Shown piece by piece: positions 16,409 through 23,904 of a stretch of DNA of 64,000 nt. The DNA comes from Streptoalloteichus hindustanus (GTDB lineage: Bacteria; Actinomycetota; Actinomycetes; Mycobacteriales; Pseudonocardiaceae): positions 558,001 to 622,000 of the forward strand of contig NZ_FQVN01000006.1 of the NCBI RefSeq assembly GCF_900129375.1, in the 5' to 3' direction. Both the position numbers and the translations under genes were made by a program. Each line of letters opens with the position of its first letter. Position 1 is the stretch's first letter. The notes under the pieces were generated by a model. It did not search any database and was not told the DNA's origin. It saw only the letters and a list, made by a program, of their open reading frames with translations.

Positions 16409-16619
16409 CTGTTGTCCGGTGCGCCGTCGGGCGGTGGAAGTCCTTGCCCTGCTAGATCTTTTCGTTCGCAGGTGGTCTGGACCAAGCGCCCGTGTGCCGG
16501 CTTCGCGGCGAGCGCGTAGGGTGCCGGTGAGCGGGCCCCCGGCCCCGCGCGAACACGGGTGGGGCGCGGTTGGGCAGACCGGTCCGTTCGTCCGATCCAC
16601 TGGTGGAGGTCTCCCTCTG

Positions 16620-17453
16620 ATGAGCACGGTTCCGAACGTCGCACTCAACAACGGTGTGCCGATCCCGCAGCTCGGCTTCGGTGTCTTCCAGGTCCCCGAC
16701 GCCGAGGTCGCGCTCGCGGTCCGGACCGCGATCGAGGCCGGGTACCGCAGCATCGACACCGCGGCGATCTACCAGAACGAGGAGGGCGTCGGCCGCGCCC
16801 TCGCCGAGTCCGGCGTGCCGCGCGAGGAGCTGTTCGTCACCACCAAGCTGTGGAACTCCGAGCAGGGCTACGACTCGACGCTGCGCGCCTTCGACGAGAG
16901 CCTGCGCCGACTGGGGCTGGACTACCTCGACCTGTACCTCGTCCACTGGCCGGTGCCCTCGCGCGACCGCTACGTCGACACCTGGCGGGCGTTCGAGAAG
17001 CTGCGCGGCGACGGCCGGGTCCGGGCCATCGGCGTCTCGAACTTCACTGAGGCCCACCTGCGGCGCGTGATCGAGGAGACCGGCGTGGTGCCGGCCGTCA
17101 ACCAGGTGGAGCTGCACCCGCGCTTCCCGCAGGCCGAGCTGCGCGACTTCCACGCCAGGAACGGCATCGCGACCGAGGCGTGGGCGCCCCTGGCCCAGGG
17201 CGGCGACCTGCTCACCGACCCCGCGCTCGCCCAGGTGGCCGAGAAGCACGGTCGGACCCCGGCCCAGGTGGTCCTGCGGTGGCACCTCCAGCTCGGCAAC
17301 ATCGTCATCCCGAAGTCGGTCACCCCCGCCCGCATCCGGGAGAACATCGCGGTGTTCGACTTCGAGCTGGACGACGAGGACATGGCGGCCATCGCCGGGC
17401 TGGACACCGGCACCCGCAACGGCCCCGACCCGGAGACCTTCGACGTGGCCTGA
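16620..17453 (+). CDS. aldo/keto reductase (2,5-diketo-D-gluconate reductase-like)
   Basis: A 277-residue NADPH-dependent oxidoreductase. The catalytic tetrad is visible: Asp and Tyr in SIDTAAIYQNE, Lys in VTTKLWN and His in YLVHWPVP. The family signatures GVSNF and IPKSVTPARIRENI (cofactor phosphate binding) follow. The length is normal for the AKR5/DkgA group, which reduces diketogluconate, methylglyoxal and other carbonyls. The start ATG has GGAGG 10 bases upstream. A long hairpin shared with the convergent methyltransferase gene terminates it. Confidence 0.93.
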   Translation: MSTVPNVALNNGVPIPQLGFGVFQVPDAEVALAVRTAIEAGYRSIDTAAIYQNEEGVGRALAESGVPREELFVTTKLWNSEQGYDSTLRAFDESLRRLGLDYLDLYLVHWPVPSRDRYVDTWRAFEKLRGDGRVRAIGVSNFTEAHLRRVIEETGVVPAVNQVELHPRFPQAELRDFHARNGIATEAWAPLAQGGDLLTDPALAQVAEKHGRTPAQVVLRWHLQLGNIVIPKSVTPARIRENIAVFDFELDDEDMAAIAGLDTGTRNGPDPETFDVA

Positions 17454-17465
17454 CCACCGACCCCG

Positions 17466-17505
17466 CTCCCGCGTGGGGCGCCGGCTCCGGCGCCCCACGC
17501 GGGAG
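17466..17505. terminator. bidirectional terminator-like hairpin
   Basis: A 17-bp perfect stem (17466-17482 with 17489-17505) and 6-base loop between the convergent stops of the aldo/keto reductase and methyltransferase genes. Confidence 0.75.
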
Positions 17506-17515
17506 TTCGCGGCGG

Positions 17516-18226
17516 CTAGGCGCGGTTGGCCACGACGTAGTCGGCGGGGAGGACCAGCGGGGAGCCGTCGCCGAGGTGGTCGGTGGTCTGCACCCTGGTC
17601 CGCCCGCTCTCCAACAGCCGCAGACCCGCCGCCTCCAGGAGGTGGCGTTCGTCCTGCCCGGACCACTGGGCGGCCACGATCCCGTAACCCATCACCCGTT
17701 TCACCTTGGGGATCGCCGCCTCGTCGTCGGCCATCGCGCCGAGCAGCTCCCCGGCCTCGGGGGACAGCTCCAACGCGAACACGTGTCCCCGGGCGCCCAC
17801 CAGGCGTGCCAGGTTGGCCGCCGCGGCCGGCTTCATCTCCGGCGGGAGCTGGTGCAGGACCGTCCGCATGTAGATGTTCACGTCCCCCAACTCGTCGGCC
17901 AGCTCCGCCACCGCCGCGTTGTCGAGCAGGTCGAGCTGCCGGAACTCCACGTTGTCCGGCACGTACCCGGCCATGGCCCGCTCCACCGCCGTCGCCGAGA
18001 CGTCGAGCCCGATCACCCGGGGGAAGCACGTCCCGAGGAACAACGTCTGCCGGCCGTTGCCGCAGCCCACGTCCAGCAGCGGCAGGTCCGGTTCGAAGTA
18101 GGGCTGGAAGAGCGGGACGTGCTCGGCCACGTGGGCCGTGGCGTCCCCGTCCCACGGCGCGGCCCCCGGTGTCGTCGGCAGCTCGCGCCAGTACCGCTCC
18201 CACGCCTCGGCGAGCCCACTGGTCAT
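17516..18226 (-). CDS. class I SAM-dependent methyltransferase
   Basis: A 236-residue methyltransferase. The ATG at 18226 has GGAGGA 7 bases upstream and matches the natural N-terminus (MTSGLAEAWERYWRELP). Motif I is LPLLDVGCGNGRQTLFLG, followed by an acidic VIGLDVS and the motif II region VEFRQLDLLD. The N-terminal segment with HVPLFQPYF is typical of small-molecule or thiopurine-like methyltransferases in actinomycetes. The substrate is unknown. It is divergent from the SnoaL-like gene, and the 166-base gap should hold both promoters. Confidence 0.87.
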   Translation of the reverse strand: MTSGLAEAWERYWRELPTTPGAAPWDGDATAHVAEHVPLFQPYFEPDLPLLDVGCGNGRQTLFLGTCFPRVIGLDVSATAVERAMAGYVPDNVEFRQLDLLDNAAVAELADELGDVNIYMRTVLHQLPPEMKPAAAANLARLVGARGHVFALELSPEAGELLGAMADDEAAIPKVKRVMGYGIVAAQWSGQDERHLLEAAGLRLLESGRTRVQTTDHLGDGSPLVLPADYVVANRA

Positions 18227-18392
18227 CACGTCCTCCTCCGTACGGCGCACGGCACTGCTCCCCCCGGCATCCTCCGCCCGCCGCGAGCCCCTTGCCGATC
18301 CCCCGGTCGCGGGTCGTCCGCGCGAACCACCCGCTGTGACGTCCGTCCGGTCGAGTTGACCTCGTGCTTGGTTGAGGTCGGAGGCTGGTCGC

Positions 18393-18836
18393 ATGGCAAC
18401 GACAGCGCCCCAGCCGCCCGTCATCGAGGACGGCGCCACCGACCACGAGCAGGACATCGCCGAGATCCGGCGGATCGTCGCGGACGTCGAGAAGGGCTTC
18501 AACACCAACGACGCGGAGCTGATGAACGCCCACTTCGCGGCGAACGCCACGGTCGTCAACGCGATGGGCGTCCAGATCTCGGGCTGGGACGCGCTCCTCG
18601 ACTCCAGCCGGAAGGGCCTGAGCGGCTTCCTGAGCAAGGAGTACGCCCAGTACCACCTGGCCAACGTCCTCTTCCTCCGCCCGGACGTCGCCATCGCGCA
18701 CAAGCACGCGTGGGCGACCACGCCCGAGGGCGAGCGGATCGACGCCGAGCACGCGATGAACGCGCTCTACGTCCTGGTCAAGGAGCAGGGCCGCTGGTGG
18801 GTGGCCGCCCGCCAGAACACCCTCGTCGTCCGGTGA
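18393..18836 (+). CDS. SgcJ/EcaC-type SnoaL-like (NTF2 fold) protein
   Basis: A 147-residue cone-shaped alpha+beta (NTF2-like) protein. The ATG at 18393 has GGAGG 10 bases upstream. Typical features are the long first helix (EIRRIVADVEKGFNTNDAELM), NAHFAANATVVNAMG as the pocket strand, and the closing strands ALYVLVKEQGRWWVAARQNT. The SgcJ/EcaC subgroup occurs in enediyne and other natural-product clusters, but no cluster is present here. The protein may bind or isomerise a small hydrophobic molecule. A hairpin follows the stop. Confidence 0.85.
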   Translation: MATTAPQPPVIEDGATDHEQDIAEIRRIVADVEKGFNTNDAELMNAHFAANATVVNAMGVQISGWDALLDSSRKGLSGFLSKEYAQYHLANVLFLRPDVAIAHKHAWATTPEGERIDAEHAMNALYVLVKEQGRWWVAARQNTLVVR

Positions 18837-18843
18837 ACCCCCT

Positions 18844-18869
18844 CGGGGCCGCCCGACCGGGCGGCCCCG
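18844..18869. terminator. bidirectional terminator-like hairpin
   Basis: An 11-bp stem, CGGGGCCGCCC (18844-18854) with GGGCGGCCCCG (18859-18869), and a 4-base loop between convergent stop codons. Confidence 0.7.
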
Positions 18870-18880
18870 GTGCGCCGGCG

Positions 18881-19567
18881 TCAGGGGCGCGGCAGCAGCG
18901 CGGCCACCTCCGCCATCGCCCCCAACATCTCGTCACTGACCCGCCCGCTCACCCGTTCGGTCTCGGCTATCGCGACCGTGCGCCCGTTCGAGTGAGCGTG
19001 GTAGTGGTGCCCCGTGAACCGGATGTCCGCCATCCCGAGCAACGCGCTGCCCAGCGGCTTGATGTCCCCACTTCCGTGCACGTCCATCACGTCCCGGAAC
19101 CGCCGCACATCACCTCGGTCCCGGAAACTGACCCAGACCACGGAGACCACCACCGTGTTCCCGCCGTCGCCCACCGCGAGCACGACCCGGTCCAGTGACG
19201 TGCACGGCGTTCGGACGAAGAACTGCTGCACCTGACCGAAGGAATGGCGGAGGCAGTCGAGGTCCTGCCGCACCGCCTGCTTGATCCTCCGCATTCCCAT
19301 GCGGTCCCACGCCTCGTCGGCGTTACCCCTGCGCGCCGCCTTCTTCCCTTCGGCCTTCCGCGCGCTGACGCTCTTCCCGGCCGAGGCCCCACCCGAGGAA
19401 CCACTCGCCGTCCCACCGGAACTCCCCAGCAGGGTCCCACCGGCGCCGCTGCCCGCCGCGGCGACCAGACCGGCACTCACCGCCGCCGCGACGAACACCC
19501 CGGCCTTTCCCTTTCCCGGCCCGGGATCCGACCCACCACCGGCTCCGCCGATCCTCCGGTTCGCCAT
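18881..19567 (-). CDS. conserved hypothetical exported/membrane-anchored protein
   Basis: A 228-residue protein of unknown family. A Gly-rich basic N-terminus is followed by a hydrophobic segment (GVFVAAAVSAGLVAAAGSGA, about 23-42) that could be a signal or membrane anchor, then a Ser/Gly/Ala/Lys-rich linker to about residue 80. The C-terminal 145 residues look globular, with HSFGQVQQFFVRTPCTSLDR, GNTVVVSVVWVSFRD and a late HHYHAHSNGRTVAIAET. The start ATG has GGAGG 6 bases upstream. No catalytic motif was recognised. Confidence 0.65.
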   Translation of the reverse strand: MANRRIGGAGGGSDPGPGKGKAGVFVAAAVSAGLVAAAGSGAGGTLLGSSGGTASGSSGGASAGKSVSARKAEGKKAARRGNADEAWDRMGMRRIKQAVRQDLDCLRHSFGQVQQFFVRTPCTSLDRVVLAVGDGGNTVVVSVVWVSFRDRGDVRRFRDVMDVHGSGDIKPLGSALLGMADIRFTGHHYHAHSNGRTVAIAETERVSGRVSDEMLGAMAEVAALLPRP

Positions 19568-19713
19568 CCGGTTCCTCCATCACGTCCGCCGAACCCGGCG
19601 GCCGTTCTAGGGGAGAAACGGAACGTGGTGGCCAGAAACGCGAGGAGAACACCTGAACGGCCGACCCCGAGCACCATGCGCTCGGCGCGGAACACCAGAA
19701 GCCGCAGGGCCTA

Positions 19714-20259
19714 TCAGGTGGCGTACGGAAGGGGCAACGCCCCTTCCTCGCTGAGTTTCACGGCCCGGGCTGGGGCCGGCTCGCGCGAGCCGGAACCCCC
19801 CGAAGCGACCGCCTCCTGGAGTCCGCGAACCGCCAGCCGGTCAGCGCGTTCGTTCTCCGGGTGCCCGGCGTGCCCCTTCACCCAGAACCACTGGACGTCG
19901 TGCGGGCCGGCAGCCGCGTCCAGGCGTTGCCACAGGTCGACGTTCTTCACCGGCTTCTTGTCGCTGGTTCGCCATCCGTTGCTCTTCCACCGGGGCAGCC
20001 AGGACGTGACCCCATTGCGCACATAGGTGCTGTCCGTGTGAATGCGGACGACGCTGGGGCGTTTCAGGCACTCCAGTGCCTGGATGGGCGCCATCAACTC
20101 CATTCGGTTGTTCGTCGTCGTCCCGGGCTCGCCGCCGCACAACTCCCTCTCGTGCCTACCGCTCCGCAGAACCGCGCCCCAGCCACCGGGACCGGGATTA
20201 CCGCTACACGCGCCATCCGTGTAGATGTCCACAGTCGGCCTCACCTCGTGCTCCACCAC
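19714..20259 (-). CDS. rnhA: ribonuclease HI
   Basis: A 181-residue RNase H that cuts RNA in RNA-DNA hybrids. The catalytic carboxylates sit in [18 protein letters not shown] (Asp), [13 protein letters not shown] (Glu), [12 protein letters not shown] (Asp) and ENERADRLA (Asp), and the handle region [15 protein letters not shown] and the flexible-loop HAGHPE are present. The C-terminal 30 residues past the core are Ala/Ser/Gly-rich. It starts at a GTG at 20259; a second GTG five codons later (20244) has GGAG at better spacing and is equally possible. It marks the left edge of the defence/mobile island. Confidence 0.93.
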   Translation of the reverse strand: MVEHEVRPTVDIYTDGACSGNPGPGGWGAVLRSGRHERELCGGEPGTTTNNRMELMAPIQALECLKRPSVVRIHTDSTYVRNGVTSWLPRWKSNGWRTSDKKPVKNVDLWQRLDAAAGPHDVQWFWVKGHAGHPENERADRLAVRGLQEAVASGGSGSREPAPARAVKLSEEGALPLPYAT

Positions 20260-20301
20260 GCACGGAACATACCGACGCCCTCCCGGCGCCGACGGCTCGC
20301 C

Positions 20302-20649
20302 TCACAGGCTCTCGACGTCACCCCACCAGAGAAAATCCCGCGCCCGAGTGGCAGCCACCAACTCCTGCCGCTCCCTCAGCTCCCGCAACTCCTGAACGGC
20401 CGCTTCGCCACCAGCGTCCGCCGCCGCGAACCGAACGACCAGGACGGCCTGGAAGTCCAGCCCCTTGGCCCGGTACACCGTTCCGATCTTGAGTTTGTCG
20501 TCCAGTTCCCCGGTGTACTTGTCCAGCGGAAGGAACGGGACGTTCGCCTCGCGAAGCAACGCGGTGCAGCGTTTGAGGTCGCGGTTCTGGAACACGATCA
20601 GAGCGCTCTGCCCGAGTGGCACGGGCAGCCGACCGACCACGTCGCTCAT
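20302..20649 (-). pseudogene. C-terminal remnant of UvrD/Rep-type helicase
   Basis: A 115-residue open frame matching only the last part of UvrD-like helicases: FQNRDLKRCTALLREANVPF, motif V KIGTVYRAKGLDFQAVLVV, and the closing RQELVAATRARDFLWWG. The Walker A, motif II and motif III parts are absent and there is no longer frame upstream. It is most likely the relic of a helicase gene truncated when the island formed. Confidence 0.7.
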
Positions 20650-20690
20650 CGGAGGATGAGCTCAGGTGGCGCCGGGGGCTACGCTGAGCT

Positions 20691-20959
20691 GTGAAGGTCA
20701 TCAGCCAGAGGGAGCTCCGCGACAACTTCGCCGCGATCCTGGAAGCGGTCAATCTGGGGGAGACCTACCGCATCACTCGTGACGGCGTAGGAATCGCCGA
20801 GTTCGTCCGCTGCCCGATCGGCCACGCCTGACCGCTGAGGAGCTGGTCGAGCGGCACAGGAAGCTGCCACGGGTTGATCAAGACATGCGGCGCGAAGCTG
20901 ACGAGTTCTTCGCTGCCGGAGATCACCTTCTCGAGGAATTCCTGGAAGCGCGGCCGTAG
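20691..20959 (+). pseudogene. frameshifted Phd/YefM-family antitoxin
   Basis: A GTG start (leaderless, with TACGCT five bases upstream) opens a Phd-like sequence, KVISQRELRDNFAAILEAV, then GETYRITRDGVGIAEFV. It stops at 20829-20831 after 46 codons. The rest of a typical Phd C-terminus continues in another frame, RPRLTAEELVERHRKLPRVD, then MRREADEFFAAGD, ending at 20957-20959. One indel near 20812-20828 separates the halves. No toxin gene follows. Confidence 0.7.
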
Positions 20960-21152
20960 CTGACCGGCACATGTCGGCTGACGCACACCTGCGCTTCCCT
21001 TGACCATGGGCTGGTCAACCCTGACGGTGCTGTCGAAGATCCTCGAGTTGACCGCAATCCGAATTTGTCGGGTCGGGTGGTGGTGCGGAAGTGGGTGAGA
21101 TGTGAAGCCGGGCTGAGGCAGCCCACTCTCTCGGCGGCTGGCCGGCAGTGCT

Positions 21153-22015
21153 TCAGCTCAGAAGTGGCATGTTCAGACGGATCATGCGTAGAAGATTTCG
21201 GAGCATGTCGACGGTGTTCGTCGGGAGATCCTCCGGGTTGAAGTGCATGATGTCGTTGCGGACTTCGCGGATCATCCCCAACCTCTTACAGAAGAGAGCG
21301 CGGTCCAGCTTGGTGTCCAGCCGTGCCCATGCGCCAGGTCCGCCGCTGTCACGATGCCGTTGATTTCGTTTATCTCGTTGCGGACGAAGACGAAACCGAC
21401 GCTCTGGAGGACGCTCAGCACATCGACGAGCGCTTGATCGTAAGTGATTTCTGGGGCGTCAATAAGGCAGTCGCACAGTATGGCGTCGGGGTTGATGTGT
21501 CTTGCGATGGCGATCGACTTCCAGGTCACCGCGCCGGCCAGTTTGCGCTTGTTGGCGGACATCACGGCCAACTGGGAGAAATCATCGATCTGCATCAGTG
21601 TTATCGCCTGCTCGACGGTGCCCTCCGGTGACACGAAGGTAACTCCACCCAGAGCTGACGGCAGGTTGCCGACCTTGAGTCCGATCTGTGGTGAATCGCT
21701 CTCCTCTGTTCGGGTTCGGATGCGGAATCGGATCCAGGTAGCGTGTGTACGTTGAATATGGGGCTGGCCGTTGATTCCGATATATTCTTGTGGTCAAGGG
21801 CGATGAACCACACCAGAGTGTCGAGTGCGACGTTGCGAAAATGCGGGAACGTCGTCAGGCCGTGGATCGCGAGGTCCTTCTCGATCTGGCGAGTCACCAC
21901 GGTTCCCCGGGTTCGCGCGTTCCAGCGCCGTAGCAATTCGCGCACGGTGACCGAGACGGTGTCTCCCGCTCTCAGTTGTTCAGTGACCTCACTGAGGTAC
22001 TCGTATGGCGCGTAG
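21153..22015 (-). pseudogene. broken CBS-domain protein with HEPN-like C-terminus
   Basis: Three pieces of one ancestral gene lie in order on the minus strand but in different frames. The N-terminal part (about 22015-21800) reads YEYLSEVTEQLRAGDTVSV, then VRELLRRWNARTRGTVV. The middle part (about 21795-21272) is a CBS pair, including EQAITLMQIDDFSQLAVMS, LAGAVTWKSIAIARHI and INEINGIVTAADLAHGHG. The C-terminal part, ending at 21153, has LDRALFCKRLGMIREVRNDI and MHFNPEDL. RNDIMH fits the HEPN RX4-6H motif. At least two frameshifts and probably an internal deletion before the C-terminal piece make it non-functional. The CBS-HEPN layout occurs in defence islands (family knowledge). Confidence 0.6.
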
Positions 22016-22312
22016 AGGAGTCGCCTGCCCCGGCATCGCGAAACTCGTCTCGAAGGGATGCGAGAGTACGGCCCGCCTCGGTTCGCCACACGTGCCACCC
22101 GTTTACCTGTTGGTCACCGCCCTCGCGGCATCCGACGGCGTCAGGTACTCCCTCCTGTTCGCGAGGACGATGCACCCGTCGGGCGACACAGTGGCGACAT
22201 GTTCCTCGCCTGACCTGGGGCGGGTGAGCCTCAGCCGGTCACCCGCAGCGATCAGTTCCGCTTCCACAAGGTCGCGGATGTTTTCACGACGGCTATCTGA
22301 GACGGGCACGGC
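21972..22312 (-). pseudogene. RAMA-domain fragment, frameshifted
   Basis: The remnant reads ENIRDLVEAELIAAGDRLRL, then TRPRSGEEHVATVSPDGCIV and REYLTPSDAARAVTNR. It shifts one frame near 22103-22115 to VNGWHVWRTEAGRTLASLRD. This is the pattern of the RAMA domain (restriction enzyme adenine methylase associated). Its 5' end is cut at the left copy of the 181-bp repeat. It is probably a relic of a restriction-linked gene. Confidence 0.6.
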
Positions 22313-22926
22313 CACCAGCCGCGTTGGCGCCATTCGGGGAGGTGGGGGCGTTGGGCGCCGAGGGTGGAGTCGTCGCCGTGGCCTGGGTAGAACCAGGTGT
22401 CGTCCGGGAGGACGTCGAAGAGGCGGTGCTCGACGTCGTCGATGAGGGAGGAGAAGGCCTCGGGGCTGGTGGTCTTGCCGGCGCCGCCGGGGACTGTGAA
22501 GACGTGGTCGAATCTATCGAGGAAGTCGCGGGTCGAGATGTACCGACTTTTTTCGATGTCGTACGGCCTATCGGGATGTAGGCCGGCAATGGATTGTGCC
22601 AAAGCTTCGCGGAGAGTCGCCGAGGACTTCAGAAGCCTGGCCACTATGTCGACGGTGTCGGACGCTGCGAGAATCTTTAGCGTTTGTGCCGTGTCTTCGA
22701 GTTGTCGGATGACTTTCTCGAAATCCACAGTGCTTGTCTTCCGCATTACGCTAATCGCGTCTGCTGGAAGTAGGTCGTCAGATTCTGCTGCCGTGGCGAG
22801 TGCTGAATAAGAGAACCTGGAGGGGTCGAGTGCCATACTGAATCCGTTCCCCAAAAGTGCATGTGGTCGCTTCTGGGGCTTAAGCGGTTCCAGTAGCCAT
22901 TTAAACGCTTCGTCGAAGGTTTTCAC
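22252..22926 (-). pseudogene. DUF4917 gene truncated and fused to the tail of the MBL-fold gene
   Basis: A 224-codon chimeric frame. The GTG start at 22926 has AAGGAGG at ideal distance. Residues 1-145 are the front of a DUF4917-family protein: FDEAFKWLLEPL, HALLGNGFSMALD, then FEKVIRQLEDTAQTL and FLDRFDHVFTV. The family normally continues with an NYD block. Here the frame runs straight into residues identical to the MBL-fold hydrolase C-terminus (GKTTSPEAFSSLIDDV to PEWRQRGW) and then into RAMA-derived DNA. The switch point is about 22494. DUF4917 proteins are of unknown function but common near defence genes. The chimera is probably non-functional, although its expression signals are intact. 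Confidence 0.75.
22313..22493. repeat. left copy of 181-bp direct repeat (MBL gene 3' end)
   Basis: Identical to 36081-36261 except at one base (22481 versus 36249). The offset between the copies is 13,768 bases. It carries the last 60 codons of the MBL-fold gene without its stop-proximal terminator, and it joins a cut DUF4917 gene to a cut RAMA gene. Confidence 0.95.
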
Positions 22927-23478
22927 TCCTACCTCCTTGGTGTCCGATGGTTGTGGTTCGCTTCGAGTGCTACGATTGTTACGTCGAACGGTCCAAGATC
23001 TTGCGAGGACCACTGTGGTCTGTTCCTCGCAGAGGGATTACCTGGCTGCCCGGATGAGGGCGTTCAAGCGAGTAGAAGTCCATGCTGGCAGGGTGGCACC
23101 ACTGGACTGCGGACGTACACGCTGACCTGACTCAGGGGAGTCCAAGCGGCTGTCTCCAGGCGCTGCGGCTGCCTTGCCCTCCTGTCGGGTCCAACCGCAA
23201 GTTGCTGGGTATGGTCCGCTAAGGGTGAGGAAGAACGCGAATTCCTTGCACGACACGTTTTGGCTGGTCGTGATTGATTGGGTCATGGTGGGCAACGCTA
23301 AGGCGGTACCGCGTTCGCTTGGACGTACCGGTTGCCATGGTGCCGCTCCGGTGCGGGGCGACGACAACTGCCCTCTTGATCTCGTCCTACGTGCTTCCCC
23401 TCCTGGCAGCGACCCTTGTGCCGACTGGCGTAGGGCCTTCCCGTTGCCGAACCGGCTGATGGCACGGTCCACTCGTAG
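22927..23478. other. 552-base gap without a convincing gene
   Basis: This lies between the DUF4917 start and the stop of the small ATPase partner. Base composition is less GC-rich than the flanks. Open frames exist on both strands but show no family pattern, ribosome site or codon bias. The promoter of the DUF4917 gene should lie near 22.93-23.0 kb. Otherwise I see nothing I can support. Confidence 0.5.
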
Positions 23479-23904
23479 TCACCGGCCCATCAGTGCGACT
23501 AGCGCCGCGACTTCGCCCCGCCAGGAGCGAACCTGGTCCTCCGTGGGACCGATCTCGTACTGGTGGTAGTGGCAGCCGAGGCAAAGCTGGCTCCAAGCGG
23601 CCTTCGCCCGGCGGGCGGTCCCGGCTTCGACACAGCCGCGAAGCCAGAGAAGCGCGGCTCGCATGTTGCCCTCGCGAATCGTACGGGGCGCGCGGTGCGC
23701 GGTGAGGCGGGCGGCGACCGCGATCTCCAGCGCGACGCGGAGAGCGAAGGCCGCACCGCGGCACCGACTCGCCGTCGTAACGGTGAGCATGACGGACGGG
23801 TCGGACACGGTTGTTGCGGCCTCGGCGCTGGGGAGATCACTGGAGGCGGGGGCAGCAAGGAGCTGGTCGGCGGTATGCAGCAACTCATGAATCGTTGGGT
23901 TCAC
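23479..23904 (-). CDS. small helical protein coupled to the SMC-like ATPase (unknown function)
   Basis: A 141-residue protein. The GTG at 23904 overlaps the ATPase stop as GTGA, so the two are translationally coupled. It is predicted mostly helical, with NPTIHELLHTADQLLAA, then AFALRVALEIAVAARL and MRAALLWLRGCVE. A Cys/His-rich patch (QLCLGCHYHQYEIGPT) could bind metal, and the tail is SWRGEVAALVALMG. No family was recognised. By position it is the likely partner or effector of the ATPase in an anti-phage module (inference). It may be a HEPN-like or other toxic effector, but no clear RX4-6H motif is present. Confidence 0.65.
   Translation of the reverse strand: MNPTIHELLHTADQLLAAPASSDLPSAEAATTVSDPSVMLTVTTASRCRGAAFALRVALEIAVAARLTAHRAPRTIREGNMRAALLWLRGCVEAGTARRAKAAWSQLCLGCHYHQYEIGPTEDQVRSWRGEVAALVALMGR

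Noticed and set aside
22103-22333. Independent 76-residue gene at the left repeat
   Set aside because: Its ATG lies inside the copied MBL DNA and its body is a RAMA fragment that continues in another frame, so it is a relic.
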